Shown: positions 1 to 11,651 of the stretch, in pieces
Position numbering within the stretch: position 1 is the stretch's first letter
How the letters are laid out: each line of letters begins with the position of its first letter
Origin: Mesorhizobium sp. B2-7-1
GTDB lineage: Bacteria > Pseudomonadota > Alphaproteobacteria > Rhizobiales > Rhizobiaceae
Direction of reading: 5' to 3'
Assembly (NCBI RefSeq): GCF_006440735.1
Contig: NZ_VFUA01000011.1
Span: 1-64,000, forward strand
Length of the DNA stretch: 64,000 nucleotides
Position numbers and translations under genes: made by a program
The notes under the pieces: model-generated
Seen by the model: the letters and a program-made list of their open reading frames with translations, nothing else
The model's database searches: none
What the model was told of the DNA's origin: nothing

Positions 1-76
1 CCGTCTTTGAGGCATCAGTCCCTCTCTCAGGACTGTCCCTTATATCCTTGTCTCAGTTTTGGGGTGCACTCCACAT

Positions 77-102
77 CTACTGCCTACTGCCTACTGCCTA
101 CC
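77..102. repeat. Heptamer tandem array carrying TAG (minus strand)
   Basis: Three full copies of CTACTGC at 77-83, 84-90 and 91-97, followed by CTACC. Read on the minus strand, every unit contains TAG. Because 7 is not a multiple of 3, consecutive TAGs fall in all three frames. The last codons and the stop of the DUF1697 gene (Val-Gly-Ser-Arg-Gln-stop) are encoded inside the array. A related array lies at 17,161-17,233. Positions 1-76 hold nothing else that I recognise. Confidence 0.85.
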
Positions 103-628
103 ATCTCCGCCAGCCGCCGCACCGTGTTCCAGTTGCGCGACGTGCCGACACCGAAGCGCTTGTGATTGGCGGCGGCAACCAGCCGCGAGCTCGGCCGCTC
201 GCGTGAGAAGACGAGCCAGATGTCGCCGTCGACCAAAAGCACCTTCTCATCGTTGGCGGCATGGGCCCGGAGTGCTTCAACGGCATCCGCAGGCACCTTC
301 TCGCGCATCACACGTACAGCCACTTGGTCGCCCGTGTCAGCGGATTCAGCCGGGAACGGATTGCCGGCAGAAAGCCGCAGCCAATCCTCGGCGCCGCGCA
401 CGATGATGTCGACATGGCGGCCGAAGGTCTTTTCGAAGGCTTTTTCCAGCCGCTGTTCGAGCTTTGAGATCTCGCCCGCTCGAGCCTCGAACACCAGATT
501 GCCGGTGGCCACCAGCGTGCGGACGTTCTTCAGGCCCAGTCCCTCGGCCATCGCCTTGAGGTCGGCCATGACCACGCGCCGCCCCTCGCCCAGAATGATG
601 CTGTAGAGCAGCGCTACATAGGTCCGCA

Positions 629-629
<1 letters not shown>
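84..629 (-). CDS. DUF1697 family protein
   Basis: The 181-residue product has the DUF1697 pattern: an N-terminal MRTYVALLYSIILGE strand-helix, KAMAEGLGLKNVRTLVATGN, then FGRHVDIIVRGAEDW and a C-terminal KRFGVGTSRNWNTV. The biochemical role of the family is unknown. I chose the ATG at 629 rather than an in-frame ATG at 812 because the family begins there and the upstream residues would lie inside pyrG. The pyrG stop and this start overlap as TGATG, so translation is probably coupled. The last five residues and the stop lie in a heptamer repeat array, so the C-terminus has probably been re-made by repeat insertion or expansion. Confidence 0.8.
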
Positions 630-2257
<1,628 letters not shown>

Positions 2258-2362
2258 GGGAGTCATCGCTTAACGCGGCCTGATTGATTCCGCCAGAGAA
2301 AAAACCGCCGCGAAGGCTTTTTCCCAAAATGGCGCCGGTGCCGGTGATCGGCGTTTTCACTA

Positions 2363-2396
2363 TTCAAAACAAAAGGGCCGGCAGTGCCGGCCCTTT
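2363..2396 (-). terminator. Rho-independent terminator after the L,D-transpeptidase gene
   Basis: A perfect 11-bp stem (2372-2382 with 2386-2396, AAAGGGCCGGC paired with GCCGGCCCTTT, loop AGT) is followed on the minus strand by a T-rich run (TTTTGTTTTGAATA). It lies 20 bases after the transpeptidase stop and separates that gene from pyrG. Confidence 0.85.
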
Positions 2397-2416
2397 CGGC
2401 AGTTTGATGGAAAGCC

Positions 2417-3553
2417 TTAGATAATAACAACCTTGGTGCCGATCCTGACGCGGCTGTAGAGGTCCATGACGTGCTCGTTGATCATGCGGAAGCAGCCGTT
2501 GGAGGCGCTGGTGCCGATCGACTGCGGCGCGATAGTGCCATGGATGCGCAGATGCGTGTCCTTCTTGCCGTCGTAGAGGTAGATGGCACGCGCGCCGAGC
2601 GGGTTCTGGCCGCCGCCGTTCATGCCGTCCTTGTACTGGCCGTAGTGCTTCGGCTCGCGCTTCTGCATGTCGAGCGTTGGGATCCAGCGCGGCCATTCCT
2701 GCTTGTCGCCGACAGCCACCGTGCCCTTGAACTGCAGGCCTTCGCGACCAACCGCGATGGCATAGCGCCGCGCCGTCGAAAAGCTCTCGACGAGATAAAG
2801 GCGACGGGCACTGGTATCGATGACGATCGTGCCAGGCTCATAACCCGAGAACGCAACGTCCTGCGGCACGAATTCCGGCTTCACCTTGAAGGGCCGCTTG
2901 GCGTCCTTCTTGGCCAAAGCCGAATCGAGCGCGCGGGTTTCCGGCAGGTAGGCGATCGACGTCGATTGCGCGGCGCCGCCGAACAGACCCGCGAACAGAC
3001 CGCCGCTGCTGGTCTGCTTCTGCCCGGGCTGCTCGCTGCGCAGTTCGCCGTCGTTGCCGGTGGCCGCGACGTTCATCGCCTCTGCCGGGATAGGCTCCTC
3101 GGTCTGGACGGGAGCGAGCGGCGCGACCGGCTCCAGCGGCGCGATGATCTTGGTGGTCTTCTTGGCAGGCTTGGCGTCGGCGACTTCAGCCGGAGCGGCC
3201 GCGCCGCCGGCCTTCTTGGCGAGCCATTCCTGGCGCGCGGCGTCCGCCTTGGCCTTGGCCGCCTCGCGCATCGCCATCTTGCGAGCATCGAGCGCCTTCT
3301 GTTTGGCGGCTTCCTTGTCGGCCGCGATCCTGGCCTCGATCTTGCTGATCTGCGCGAGATCGTCCGAGGTCGGGTTTTTCTTCTTCTTGAGAAGCCTCAG
3401 CTGCGATGCGTCGCTCTTGGCGGCGGCAACGGGAATGGCGTCGGTTTTCTCTACCGACGGGGAGGAGACCATGTTTGCCGGTCCGGCAAGGGCCGCGGAA
3501 CCCATGCCGAGGACGGCACAGACTCCCAAAATGATGAAGCTGCGAAGCTGCAT
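2417..3553 (-). CDS. L,D-transpeptidase (YkuD fold), exported
   Basis: Periplasmic cell-wall enzyme expected to form 3-3 crosslinks or attach partners to peptidoglycan. The 378-residue product begins with a signal peptide (MQLRSFIILGVCAVLG, then AALAG). A long Lys/Ala-rich, probably coiled-coil segment (residues about 45-130) and an Ala/Pro linker follow. The YkuD domain fills roughly the last 140 residues. The catalytic signature is visible as His338 (RIHGT) and Cys354 in SASNGCFRM. The start at 3553 is placed at the signal peptide; an upstream ATG at 3589 would add 12 polar residues. It sits between secG and pyrG and ends in its own terminator, so it is probably a separate unit. Target specificity cannot be told from sequence. 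Confidence 0.9.
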   Translation of the reverse strand: MQLRSFIILGVCAVLGMGSAALAGPANMVSSPSVEKTDAIPVAAAKSDASQLRLLKKKKNPTSDDLAQISKIEARIAADKEAAKQKALDARKMAMREAAKAKADAARQEWLAKKAGGAAAPAEVADAKPAKKTTKIIAPLEPVAPLAPVQTEEPIPAEAMNVAATGNDGELRSEQPGQKQTSSGGLFAGLFGGAAQSTSIAYLPETRALDSALAKKDAKRPFKVKPEFVPQDVAFSGYEPGTIVIDTSARRLYLVESFSTARRYAIAVGREGLQFKGTVAVGDKQEWPRWIPTLDMQKREPKHYGQYKDGMNGGGQNPLGARAIYLYDGKKDTHLRIHGTIAPQSIGTSASNGCFRMINEHVMDLYSRVRIGTKVVII

Positions 3554-3766
3554 GGCGAAGATCCGATCGTTCAAATGCAAGTTGCCCACGGCGTCGCCCG
3601 GCGCCCCCCAAGGACGCCGAAAGTGCCGCGCGCAATCTATAATCGATTAGCCGTCATCGCCTCAAGCTGAGGCAGGCGCCACGCCCGGTTGAATCTTCGT
3701 GATCGGGCGCGCATTTGCCGCGACTGTGTTCAAAGAACAACAGATCGCGGCCCGGTGCTTGTCCGG

Positions 3767-4273
3767 CTATTGGTTCGGAACCTGCGGGGTGACCGGCAAG
3801 GTGACGCCGTTGGTCGCCGGCGCGGTGGTCGGATTCGCGAGCGCCGGCGCTGTGGCCGGAGCCGGCGCAGTAGTGCCGTTGGCAAGCGGCGTGGTGGTCG
3901 CCGCACCGCCAGCCGGAGCCGCGGGAGCAGAGCCGCCGGCCGGGGCCGCGGGCTTGGAGGTACCCACCGGTCCGTTGGACCCCGGCAGCTGGTTGAGCAC
4001 GCCGTTACCCTGGCTCGACGTCGCCGGACGATCAAGAATGTCGATCGGCTTCTCGCCGTAGCGGGCAATGATCGACAGCGCCAGCGACGTCACGAAGAAG
4101 GCCGCCGCCAGGATCGCGGTGGCGCGGGTCAGCGCGTTGGCGGCACCCCGCGCCGTCATGAAACCGGAACCGCCGCCGATGCCCAGGCCGCCGCCTTCGG
4201 AGCGCTGCAGCAGCACCACGCCGACAAGGGCGAGCACGACCATGAGGTGGACGACGATCAGTACGGTTTCCAT
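3767..4273 (-). CDS. secG: Protein translocase subunit SecG
   Basis: Small inner-membrane subunit of the SecYEG channel. The N-terminal half has the family layout: a first membrane helix (VLIVVHLMVVLALVGVVLLQ), the conserved QRSEGGGLGIGGGSGFM loop, then a second helix (ATAILAAAFFVTSLALSII). At 168 residues it is longer than most SecG proteins because of a C-terminal tail of about 80 residues rich in Pro, Ala, Thr and Gly, which is low complexity and probably cytoplasmic. It follows tpiA on the same strand with a gap of about 160 bases, in which I see no other feature. Confidence 0.93.
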   Translation of the reverse strand: METVLIVVHLMVVLALVGVVLLQRSEGGGLGIGGGSGFMTARGAANALTRATAILAAAFFVTSLALSIIARYGEKPIDILDRPATSSQGNGVLNQLPGSNGPVGTSKPAAPAGGSAPAAPAGGAATTTPLANGTTAPAPATAPALANPTTAPATNGVTLPVTPQVPNQ

Positions 4274-4434
4274 AATTTATCCTGGCGAGGCCCTGCGCGA
4301 CCGCGCATACGACCGATGATTTGGAGGCGGCTCCTTACAATGCTTTGGCGGCATTTCCAAGCCCGTGGCCGGGAATATGGGAAGCAATGCGGCCATTACA
4401 ACGATTTAGGCCGCGCGAGCCTGGGAGACGCTCT

Positions 4435-5202
4435 CTAGGAGATGTTCATGTAAGCTTCCGCAATGGCCAGGAAGTCGGCTGCCTTGAGGCTGGCGCCGCC
4501 GACCAGCGCGCCGTCGACATTCGCGACGCCGAGCAGTTCCACCGCATTGGAAGGCTTGACCGAGCCGCCGTAAAGAACGCGCATCCTCGCCGCGGCATCG
4601 CCGAGCAGCCCGGTCAGCTTGCCGCGGATATGCGCATGCGCCTCGGCGACGTCGGCCGCGGTCGGCGTCAGGCCGGTGCCGATGGCCCAGACCGGCTCGT
4701 AGGCGATGATGGTGTTCGCCGCGGTGGCGCTGGTCGGAACCGACCCTTCGAGCTGGCGCGACAGGACATCGAGCGTGGCGCCCGCCTCACGCTCGGTGCG
4801 CGTCTCGCCGATGCAGATGATGGCCACCAACCCTGCCCGCCAGGCCGCCGAGGCCTTGGCATGGACCGTCGCATCATTGTCGCCGAACAGTTCGCGGCGC
4901 TCGGAATGGCCGACGATGACGTGGCTTGCGCCGGCATCCTTGAGCATCTCGGCCGAAATCTCGCCGGTAAAGGCGCCGCTCTCCTTGGGATGGCAGTCTT
5001 CTCCACCGGCCCGAACCGGTGTGCGCGACAGGATCTCGGCGGCGCGCTGGAGCAAGGTCGCCGGCACGCACACCACCGCCTCGGTCTCCGCGTCCAGGCC
5101 GCTCATGAAGCCGTTGCCGATCGACCGCAGCTCGTTGAGGGAGGCGCTGGTGCCGTTCATTTTCCAGTTGCCGGCGACAAGCGGGCGGATTCCAGGGGTC
5201 AT
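4435..5202 (-). CDS. tpiA: Triose-phosphate isomerase
   Basis: Interconverts dihydroxyacetone phosphate and glyceraldehyde 3-phosphate in glycolysis and gluconeogenesis. The 255-residue TIM barrel shows the N-terminal GNWKMNG with the catalytic Lys, the His in [13 protein letters not shown] and the Glu in [11 protein letters not shown], plus the phosphate loop [10 protein letters not shown] and GGASL near the end. I chose the ATG at 5202 ([17 protein letters not shown]); an upstream in-frame ATG at 5265 would add 21 residues not typical of the family. The gene is divergent from ppiD, with about 140 bases between the starts. Confidence 0.96.
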   Translation of the reverse strand: MTPGIRPLVAGNWKMNGTSASLNELRSIGNGFMSGLDAETEAVVCVPATLLQRAAEILSRTPVRAGGEDCHPKESGAFTGEISAEMLKDAGASHVIVGHSERRELFGDNDATVHAKASAAWRAGLVAIICIGETRTEREAGATLDVLSRQLEGSVPTSATAANTIIAYEPVWAIGTGLTPTAADVAEAHAHIRGKLTGLLGDAAARMRVLYGGSVKPSNAVELLGVANVDGALVGGASLKAADFLAIAEAYMNIS

Positions 5203-5345
5203 GGGGCGCGTTCTCCGAGCGACATTAAGCAGCGCCCTCACTACCAAAATCAGGTCACAAAGCAATCGACAGTGGGCCGGAAGGGCGCTATTGCGCTTGT
5301 TTCAGACTCGGCGCATGCGAAAATGCGCAAAAATCGGAAGTATGC

Positions 5346-7241
5346 ATGCTTGGTATATTGAGAAGCGCGGCGGGCACCTGGGTCGCGAAGGCGTTGCTGT
5401 CCTTGCTGGTGCTAAGTTTCGCCGCCTGGGGCATCACCACCCGTATGGTGGGTGGTGTGCTGGGTGGCCACCATGCGGTGATCACCGCCGGCGGCACGGA
5501 GGTTTCGATCAACGAATACCGCCTCGCCTATGATCGCCAGCTCAGCCTTCTGTCGCAGCAATATGGCCAGCGCGTCACCCAGGAGCAGGCCAAGCTTCTC
5601 GGTGTCGACAACCAGGTGCTGGCGCAGCTCGTTTCGGGCGCTGTGCTGGACGAGCAGGCGCGCAAGCTCGGTCTCGGCCTTTCCAAGGATCGGCTGGCCG
5701 AACTGACGCGCGAGGATCCGGCCTTCAAGGGCCCCAGCGGCCAATTCGATCGCCGGACCTTCGAATACCTGCTTCGCCAGCTCAACATGCGGCCCGAGGA
5801 TTACCTCAAGAACCGCTCGCAGGTGGCCGTGCGCCAGCAAATCATCGAAGCGATCTCCGACGGCATGAAAGTGCCGCAGACCTTCCTCAAGGCGGTCTCG
5901 CTCTATCGCGGCGAGGATCGCACGATCGACTACCTCGTGCTGCCGAAGACGCTGGTGCAGCCGATCGAGGCGCCGTCCGACAGCGCCCTCAACGCCTATT
6001 TCGACGCCAACAAGAAGAACTATGCCGCTCCGGAATACCGCAAGTTCTCTTATGCCCGGTTGGAGCCGCAGGACATCTCGGATCCATCCGCGGTGACGGA
6101 CCAGCAGGTCAGCGATGACTATAAAAAGAATGTCGCGCGCTACACGACGCCCGAGATGCGCACCATCGAGCAGCTGGTGTTCAAGACGCCGGATGCGGCC
6201 AAGGCCGCTTTGGATTCGCTGAAGGCTGGCGCCACTTTCGACAAGCTCATCACCGCCGAGGGCAAGACGCAGGCCGACACGCTGCTCGGCACGCTGGCCA
6301 AGGACAAGATCGCCGACAAGGCTGTCGCCGACGCGGCCTTCTCGCTCAATGCCAACGAGGTGAGCCAGGTCGTCCAGGGCGCCTTCGGTCCCGTGCTGTT
6401 GCGCGTCACCGAGATCAAGCCGCAGGTGGTGAAGCCGCTTTCGGAAGTGTCCGCCCAGATCCGTAAGGACCTGGCGCTCGGCGAAGCAAGCCGCATCCTG
6501 CTCGACGTTCACGACAGCTATGAGGACACCCGCGCCTCGGGCGCCTCGCTTGCCCAGGCCGCCGACAAGCTGAAGCTCAAGGTCGTCACCATCGATGCCA
6601 TCGACCGTACCGGCCAGCGGCCGGACGGCACGATCGTCAACGACCTGCCGGAATCGGCCGAGCTGATCAAATCGGTGTTCGCGGCCGAGCCCAATACGGA
6701 GAACGAAGGCCTGACCACCGCCGACAACGGTTTCGTTTTCTACGAGGTGCAGTCGATCACGCCGGCGCGCGACCGTACATTGGACGAAGTCCGCAAGAAG
6801 GTCGCGGCCGACTGGACGGAGGCCGAGACCGACAAGCGGCTCGACGCGAAGGCTCAGGAACTGGAGAAGCGCCTCAAGGCCGGCACCACGCTCGACGTCA
6901 TCGCCGGCGAGCTCAAGCTCGACAAACAGACCAAGCGCGGCTTGAAGCGCGAAGCCGACGATGCCGATTTCGGCAAGGAGGGTGCCGCAGCCATGTTCGG
7001 CGTCGGCGAAGGCGGCACTGGCTTGATCCCCTCGCCCACCGGCGACGGTCAGATCCTGTTCAAGGTCGCCGAGGTCTTCGAGCCGGCAGGCGCCGATGGC
7101 AGCGCGGTGCCGGACGAAGCCCAGAAGTCCTTCGGCGCCGGCATGTCCGACGACCTGCTCGACCAGCTGGTGGCGCAGTTGCAGTCGCAATATGACGTTC
7201 GCATCGATCCGAACGCCGTTTCGCAAGCACAGACACGATGA
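5346..7241 (+). CDS. ppiD: Membrane-anchored peptidyl-prolyl isomerase (PpiD/SurA-like)
   Basis: Periplasmic folding factor thought to help newly translocated envelope proteins. The 631-residue protein has an N-terminal membrane anchor (about residues 12-32), a SurA-type N-terminal chaperone region ([20 protein letters not shown], then [20 protein letters not shown]), a parvulin-like segment in the middle ([20 protein letters not shown] to [14 protein letters not shown]), and a second long C-terminal part. GGAAG sits six bases upstream of the ATG. The stop overlaps the trpD start by four bases (ATGA), so the folding factor appears to be co-transcribed with tryptophan genes, a conserved oddity in rhizobia. 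Confidence 0.88.
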   Translation: MLGILRSAAGTWVAKALLSLLVLSFAAWGITTRMVGGVLGGHHAVITAGGTEVSINEYRLAYDRQLSLLSQQYGQRVTQEQAKLLGVDNQVLAQLVSGAVLDEQARKLGLGLSKDRLAELTREDPAFKGPSGQFDRRTFEYLLRQLNMRPEDYLKNRSQVAVRQQIIEAISDGMKVPQTFLKAVSLYRGEDRTIDYLVLPKTLVQPIEAPSDSALNAYFDANKKNYAAPEYRKFSYARLEPQDISDPSAVTDQQVSDDYKKNVARYTTPEMRTIEQLVFKTPDAAKAALDSLKAGATFDKLITAEGKTQADTLLGTLAKDKIADKAVADAAFSLNANEVSQVVQGAFGPVLLRVTEIKPQVVKPLSEVSAQIRKDLALGEASRILLDVHDSYEDTRASGASLAQAADKLKLKVVTIDAIDRTGQRPDGTIVNDLPESAELIKSVFAAEPNTENEGLTTADNGFVFYEVQSITPARDRTLDEVRKKVAADWTEAETDKRLDAKAQELEKRLKAGTTLDVIAGELKLDKQTKRGLKREADDADFGKEGAAAMFGVGEGGTGLIPSPTGDGQILFKVAEVFEPAGADGSAVPDEAQKSFGAGMSDDLLDQLVAQLQSQYDVRIDPNAVSQAQTR

Positions 7242-8248
7242 GCGCTCTGAAGACACACATAGCCAAGGTCGCCACCGGCACCGCGCTTTCCTTCGAGGAA
7301 GCGCGCGAGGCGTTCGACATCATCATGTCGGGCGACGCGACGCCCGGCCAGATCGGCGGCTTCCTGATGGCGCTGCGCGTGCGCGGCGAGACGGTGGGCG
7401 AGATATCCGGCGCGGTCGCCACGATGCGCGCCAAGATGCTGCGCGTCGAGGCGCCGCACGACGCCATCGACATCGTCGGCACCGGCGGCGACAATTCGCA
7501 TTCGGTCAACATCTCGACCGCTTCGGCCTTCGTCATCGCAGCCGCCGGGGTGCCGGTCGCCAAGCATGGCAATCGCGGCCTGTCCTCGCTGACCGGCTCG
7601 GCCGACGTGCTGACGGCGCTTGGCGTCAAGATCGATATCTCGCCCGAAATGATCGGCCGCTGCATCCACGAGGCCGGCGTCGGCTTCATGTTCGCGCCGG
7701 CGCATCATCCGGCGATGAAGCATGTCGGGCCAACCCGCGTCGAGCTCGGCACGCGCACCATCTTCAACCTGCTCGGGCCGCTGTCGAACCCCGCTGGCGT
7801 CAGCCGCCAGATGGTCGGCGTTTTCCTGCCGGAGTGGATCATGCCGGTGGCCGAGACGCTGAAGGCGCTGGGCGCCGATCACGCCTGGGTCGTCCACGGC
7901 GACGGCTATGACGAGATCACCACGACGGGCGAGACCCAGGTGGCGGAGCTTGCCGGCGGCGAGATCCGCAGCTTCAGCTTGACGCCGGAAGCCGTCGGAC
8001 TGAAGCGGCACACCAAGGAAGAACTGCGCGGCGGCGACGCCGCCTACAACGCCAAGGAACTGCGCGATATGCTGAGCGGAACCGCCGGCGCCTATCGCGA
8101 CACGGTGCTGATGAATGCCGGCGCCGGACTGGTCGTGGCCGGCAAGGCGACGACATTGGCCGATGGTATCGCCGCGGCGGCGCAAGCGATCGACAGCGGC
8201 CGCGCGCTTGGCGTGCTGGACAAGCTCGTCGAGATTTCGAACGGATAA
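7238..8248 (+). CDS. trpD: Anthranilate phosphoribosyltransferase
   Basis: Transfers phosphoribose from PRPP to anthranilate, the second step of tryptophan synthesis. The 336-residue product has the family signatures: an N-terminal helical domain ([22 protein letters not shown]), the PRPP-binding [34 protein letters not shown], and [18 protein letters not shown] with [11 protein letters not shown]. It overlaps ppiD by 4 bases, and trpC begins 4 bases after its stop, so expression is almost certainly coupled. trpE and trpG are not in the window. Confidence 0.97.
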   Translation: MSALKTHIAKVATGTALSFEEAREAFDIIMSGDATPGQIGGFLMALRVRGETVGEISGAVATMRAKMLRVEAPHDAIDIVGTGGDNSHSVNISTASAFVIAAAGVPVAKHGNRGLSSLTGSADVLTALGVKIDISPEMIGRCIHEAGVGFMFAPAHHPAMKHVGPTRVELGTRTIFNLLGPLSNPAGVSRQMVGVFLPEWIMPVAETLKALGADHAWVVHGDGYDEITTTGETQVAELAGGEIRSFSLTPEAVGLKRHTKEELRGGDAAYNAKELRDMLSGTAGAYRDTVLMNAGAGLVVAGKATTLADGIAAAAQAIDSGRALGVLDKLVEISNG

Positions 8249-8252
8249 GGCC

Positions 8253-9065
8253 TTGTCGGACATCCTGCGCAAGATCGAAGCCTACAAGCGCGAAGAGATC
8301 GCCGCGGCGAAGCTCCGCGTGCCGCTGGCCGAGATCAAGGCGCAGGCTGTGGACGCCGAGCCACCGCGCGGTTTCCTCGCGGCGCTCGAAGCCAAGCGCC
8401 GGGCTGGCGGCTTCGCGCTGATCGCCGAGATCAAGAAGGCCAGTCCCTCCAAGGGCCTGATCCGCGCCGATTTCGATCCGCCGGCGCTGGCCAAGGCCTA
8501 TCAGAAAGGTGGCGCGGCCTGTCTTTCGGTGCTGACCGACGCGCCGTCCTTCCAGGGCGCTCCGGAATTCCTGACGGCGGCGCGTGCGGCCGTGCGCCTG
8601 CCGGCCCTGCGCAAGGATTTTCTGTTCGATCCCTACCAGGTCTACGAAGCACGCGCCTGGGGCGCCGACGCAATCCTGATCATCATGGCGAGCGTCGACG
8701 ACGCGCTGGCCAAGGAGCTTGAGGCGATCGCTTTCGAGCTCGGCATGGACGCCCTTGTCGAGGTGCATGACGAAAAGGAAATGCAACGCGCGCTTGGCCT
8801 GTCATCGCGCCTGATCGGCATCAACAACCGCGATCTGCGGACCTTCGTGACCAGCCTCGATGTTTCGGAGCGACTGGCGGACATGGTGCCGGCGGACCGG
8901 CTGCTGGTCAGCGAAAGCGGCATCTTCACGCATCAGGACTGCCGCCGGCTGGAAAAGAGCAGGATTGGCACTTTCCTCGTCGGCGAGAGCCTGATGCGGC
9001 AGGCGAACGTGGCCGCGGCGACCGAGCTTCTGCTGACGGGCAAGGCGCCGGCCGAGGCCGTTTGA
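8253..9065 (+). CDS. trpC: Indole-3-glycerol-phosphate synthase
   Basis: Closes the indole ring in tryptophan synthesis. The 270-residue TIM-barrel protein shows [15 protein letters not shown] (catalytic Lys and phosphate loop), [27 protein letters not shown]-like core, [24 protein letters not shown] and VSESGIF. The start is a TTG at 8253: the sequence GGATAAGG lies just upstream, the reading begins [11 protein letters not shown] as in homologues, and longer in-frame starts would lie inside trpD. It is followed at once by moaC, linking tryptophan and molybdenum-cofactor genes. Confidence 0.95.
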   Translation: MSDILRKIEAYKREEIAAAKLRVPLAEIKAQAVDAEPPRGFLAALEAKRRAGGFALIAEIKKASPSKGLIRADFDPPALAKAYQKGGAACLSVLTDAPSFQGAPEFLTAARAAVRLPALRKDFLFDPYQVYEARAWGADAILIIMASVDDALAKELEAIAFELGMDALVEVHDEKEMQRALGLSSRLIGINNRDLRTFVTSLDVSERLADMVPADRLLVSESGIFTHQDCRRLEKSRIGTFLVGESLMRQANVAAATELLLTGKAPAEAV

Positions 9066-9067
9066 GG

Positions 9068-9547
9068 ATGCCTGCCCTCACCCATCTTGGCGCCAAGGGC
9101 GAAGCCAATATGGTCGATGTCGGCGACAAGGCCGAGACGACGCGCACGGCGATCGCCGAAGGTTTCGTCTCGATGCGGTCTGAAACGCTGGAGATGATTC
9201 TCGCCGGCGATGCCAAGAAAGGCGATGTGCTAGGCACGGCCCGTATCGCCGGCATCATGGCCGCGAAGAAGACGCACGAGCTGATCCCGCTCTGCCATCC
9301 GCTGCTTCTGACAAAAGTTGCCGTCGAGATCGAGCCGGACCGTTCGCTGCCCGGCCTCAGGGTCACCGCGCTCGCTCGCGTCACCGGCAAGACCGGCGTG
9401 GAGATGGAGGCGCTGACCGCTGCCTCGGTCGCCTGCCTCACCATCTACGACATGGCCAAGGCGGCGGACCGCGGCATGGTGATCTCCGGTATCCGTCTGG
9501 TCGAGAAGACCGGCGGCAAGTCCGGCGACTACAAGGTGGATGCCTGA
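9068..9547 (+). CDS. moaC: Cyclic pyranopterin monophosphate synthase
   Basis: Converts the MoaA product to cPMP in molybdenum-cofactor synthesis. The 159-residue protein starts [20 protein letters not shown] and carries the family motifs [28 protein letters not shown] and a conserved Asp in [16 protein letters not shown] at 9062 overlapping the trpC stop could also serve as start; I prefer the ATG at 9068. The stop overlaps the moeA start (TGATG). Confidence 0.95.
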   Translation: MPALTHLGAKGEANMVDVGDKAETTRTAIAEGFVSMRSETLEMILAGDAKKGDVLGTARIAGIMAAKKTHELIPLCHPLLLTKVAVEIEPDRSLPGLRVTALARVTGKTGVEMEALTAASVACLTIYDMAKAADRGMVISGIRLVEKTGGKSGDYKVDA

Positions 9548-10752
9548 TGGCATTGGTTCCGGTCGCCGAAGCGCTCCAACGCCTGCTCGACGGCGCCACG
9601 CCATTGCCGGGCGAAAGCATTCCGCTGGCGGAAGCGGCCGGGCGGGTCCTGGCGCAACCGGTTGTGGCGCTGCGCACGCAGCCGCCCTTCAACGCCTCCG
9701 CGATGGACGGCTATGCCGCGCGTTCCGCCGATGTTGCCTCAGTGCCGGCGCAGCTCGAGGTCATCGGCATGGCGCCTGCCGGGCGGGGCTTTTCCGGATC
9801 CGTCGGGAAAGGCCAGGCCGTGCGCATCTTCACCGGCGCGCCGGTGCCCGAAGGTGCCGATACCATCGTCATCCAGGAAAACGTCCGCGACCTTGGCAAC
9901 CGCAAGATCGAGGTGACCGAGCCGACCGCGGAAGCACGCAATATCCGCCGCGCCGGGCTCGACTTCGGCCAGGGCGATGTGCTGCTCAACAAAGGTCGCG
10001 AACTCGATGCGGCAGCGCTTTCGCTCGCGGCGTCGGCCAACCACCCTGCCTTGAGCGTCGTACGCCGGCCGCTGGTTGCCATCATCGCCACCGGCGACGA
10101 ATTGCTGCCGCCGGGGAGCGCGCTCGGCCCCGACCAGATCATTTCCTCCAACGCCTATGGCGTTGCCGCCGCCGCCCAGTCCGTCGGCGCGCGCGCGCTC
10201 GATCTGGGCATCGCCGCCGACCGCAAGGAGGCGATCGCGGCGCTGGTCAGGAAAGCGGTCGAGGCGAACGCAGACGTCATCGTCACGCTCGGCGGCGCGT
10301 CGGTCGGCGACCACGACCTGATCCATGACGTGCTCATCGGCGAAGGCATGACGCTCGACTTCTGGAAGATCGCCATGCGCCCCGGCAAACCGCTGATGTT
10401 TGGCCGGCTTGGCAATGTCCGATGCATCGGCCTGCCCGGCAACCCGGTGGCCAGTATCGTCTGCTCGCAACTCTTCCTGAAACCGCTGCTTGCCCGGCTC
10501 GGCGGCCGCGATCACAGGCAGGACGTACGAGCCGCCCGGCTGGGCGCCGCCATGCAGGCTAACGATGTCAGGCAGGACTATGTGCGCGCCGTCGTGCGCG
10601 AAGAAGCCGGCGCCCTGATCGCAACACCTTTCGGCATCCAGGACTCCTCGATGCTGCGGATGCTCGCCGACGCCAACGGCCTGATCGTGCGCGAGCCCTT
10701 CGCGCCGGCCGCCGAGACAGGCGCCGAATGCAGCGTTCTGATGTTACGCTGA
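9547..10752 (+). CDS. moeA: Molybdopterin molybdenumtransferase
   Basis: Inserts molybdate into adenylylated molybdopterin, the last step of molybdenum-cofactor synthesis. The 401-residue product shows PFNASAMDGYAARS, AVRIFTGAPVPEGADTIVIQE, IIATGDELLPPG, VTLGGASVGDHDL, MRPGKPLMFG and GLPGNPVAS, in family order. It overlaps moaC by one base and is the last gene of the ppiD-trp-moa series. About 120 bases with SOS operators separate it from lexA. Confidence 0.96.
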   Translation: MALVPVAEALQRLLDGATPLPGESIPLAEAAGRVLAQPVVALRTQPPFNASAMDGYAARSADVASVPAQLEVIGMAPAGRGFSGSVGKGQAVRIFTGAPVPEGADTIVIQENVRDLGNRKIEVTEPTAEARNIRRAGLDFGQGDVLLNKGRELDAAALSLAASANHPALSVVRRPLVAIIATGDELLPPGSALGPDQIISSNAYGVAAAAQSVGARALDLGIAADRKEAIAALVRKAVEANADVIVTLGGASVGDHDLIHDVLIGEGMTLDFWKIAMRPGKPLMFGRLGNVRCIGLPGNPVASIVCSQLFLKPLLARLGGRDHRQDVRAARLGAAMQANDVRQDYVRAVVREEAGALIATPFGIQDSSMLRMLADANGLIVREPFAPAAETGAECSVLMLR

Positions 10753-10792
10753 ACAAAACGTCAACAAATTCACTAAACTTTAAACGGTTGCG

Positions 10793-10807
10793 GAACACAA
10801 CTGGAAC
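10793..10807. promoter_or_regulatory. SOS box (LexA operator) upstream of lexA
   Basis: GAAC at 10793-10796 and GAAC at 10804-10807, separated by exactly 7 bases, form the reverse complement of the alphaproteobacterial LexA operator GTTC-N7-GTTC. It lies about 60 bases before the lexA start, consistent with autorepression. The rule is known for the class; the match is seen directly. Confidence 0.88.
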
Positions 10808-10818
10808 AGATAGTGTTT

Positions 10819-10833
10819 GTTCTGGGTTTGTTT
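10819..10833. promoter_or_regulatory. Possible second, imperfect SOS box
   Basis: GTTC at 10819-10822 followed after 7 bases by GTTT at 10830-10833, one mismatch from GTTC-N7-GTTC and in the opposite orientation to the upstream box. It may be a weaker second LexA site, but one mismatch makes this tentative. Confidence 0.4.
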
Positions 10834-10869
10834 TTCTGATTCTGGTTTCAGAACCCGTGGGGGCCGCCG

Positions 10870-11610
10870 ATGCTGACGCGCAAACAACATGAACTCCTGA
10901 TGTTCATCCATGAACGCCTGAAGGAGAGCGGGATTCCCCCATCCTTCGACGAGATGAAGGAAGCGCTCGACCTTGCATCCAAGTCCGGCATCCACCGGCT
11001 GATCACGGCGCTGGAAGAGCGCGGCTTCATTCGCCGGCTGCCTAACCGGGCGCGTGCGCTGGAAGTGTTGCGCCTGCCCGACTCGATCGCCCCCGGCCTC
11101 AATGCGGCGAAGAAGTTTTCGCCAAGCGTCATCCAGGGCAGCCTGGGTCAGAACAATGTCAGTCGTCAGATCAGGCCGGTGGCGCCGTCGCGAGCCCCGA
11201 CGCCAAGCAATGACGACGATGCTGTTTCGGCCGTATCCATCCCGGTAATGGGACGCATCGCCGCCGGTGTGCCAATCGACGCCATCCAGCACCAGACGCA
11301 TTCGATCACCGTGCCGCCGGACATGATCATGGGCGGCGAGCACTATGCGCTGGAGGTCAAGGGCGACTCGATGATCGAGGCTGGCATCTTCGACGGCGAT
11401 ACCGTCATCATCCGCAACGCCAATACGGCGAGCCCGGGCGAGATCGTGGTTGCGCTGGTCGACGACCAGGAAGCGACCTTGAAGCGCTTCCGCCGCAAGG
11501 GTGCCTCGATCGCGCTCGAGGCCGCCAACCCGGCCTATGAAACCCGGATCTTCGGGCCGGACCGGGTCAAGGTTCAGGGTAAGCTCGTCGGACTTATCCG
11601 CCGCTACTGA
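10870..11610 (+). CDS. lexA: LexA repressor / autoprotease
   Basis: Represses SOS genes and cleaves itself when RecA filaments form on damaged DNA. The 246-residue protein has an N-terminal winged helix ([17 protein letters not shown], then [17 protein letters not shown]), a hinge, and an S24 peptidase domain. The self-cleavage pair is Ala132-Gly133 (GRIAAGVP), the catalytic Ser is Ser167 ([11 protein letters not shown]) and the Lys is Lys205 (EATLKRF). A GAAC-N7-GAAC box lies in its promoter region. It is slightly longer than the enterobacterial protein because of an extended hinge, common in rhizobia. Confidence 0.97.
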   Translation: MLTRKQHELLMFIHERLKESGIPPSFDEMKEALDLASKSGIHRLITALEERGFIRRLPNRARALEVLRLPDSIAPGLNAAKKFSPSVIQGSLGQNNVSRQIRPVAPSRAPTPSNDDDAVSAVSIPVMGRIAAGVPIDAIQHQTHSITVPPDMIMGGEHYALEVKGDSMIEAGIFDGDTVIIRNANTASPGEIVVALVDDQEATLKRFRRKGASIALEAANPAYETRIFGPDRVKVQGKLVGLIRRY

Positions 11611-11651
11611 GCAAGGCTGGGCGGCGGTCTTCGTCCGGAATTGCCCGGCAT

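Noticed and set aside
2471-3670. Long open frames on the strand opposite the L,D-transpeptidase, and similar antisense frames opposite pyrG, ppiD, bamA and clpA
   Set aside because: They are mirror frames of GC-rich codons with third-position G/C, show no recognisable domains, and lack ribosome sites.
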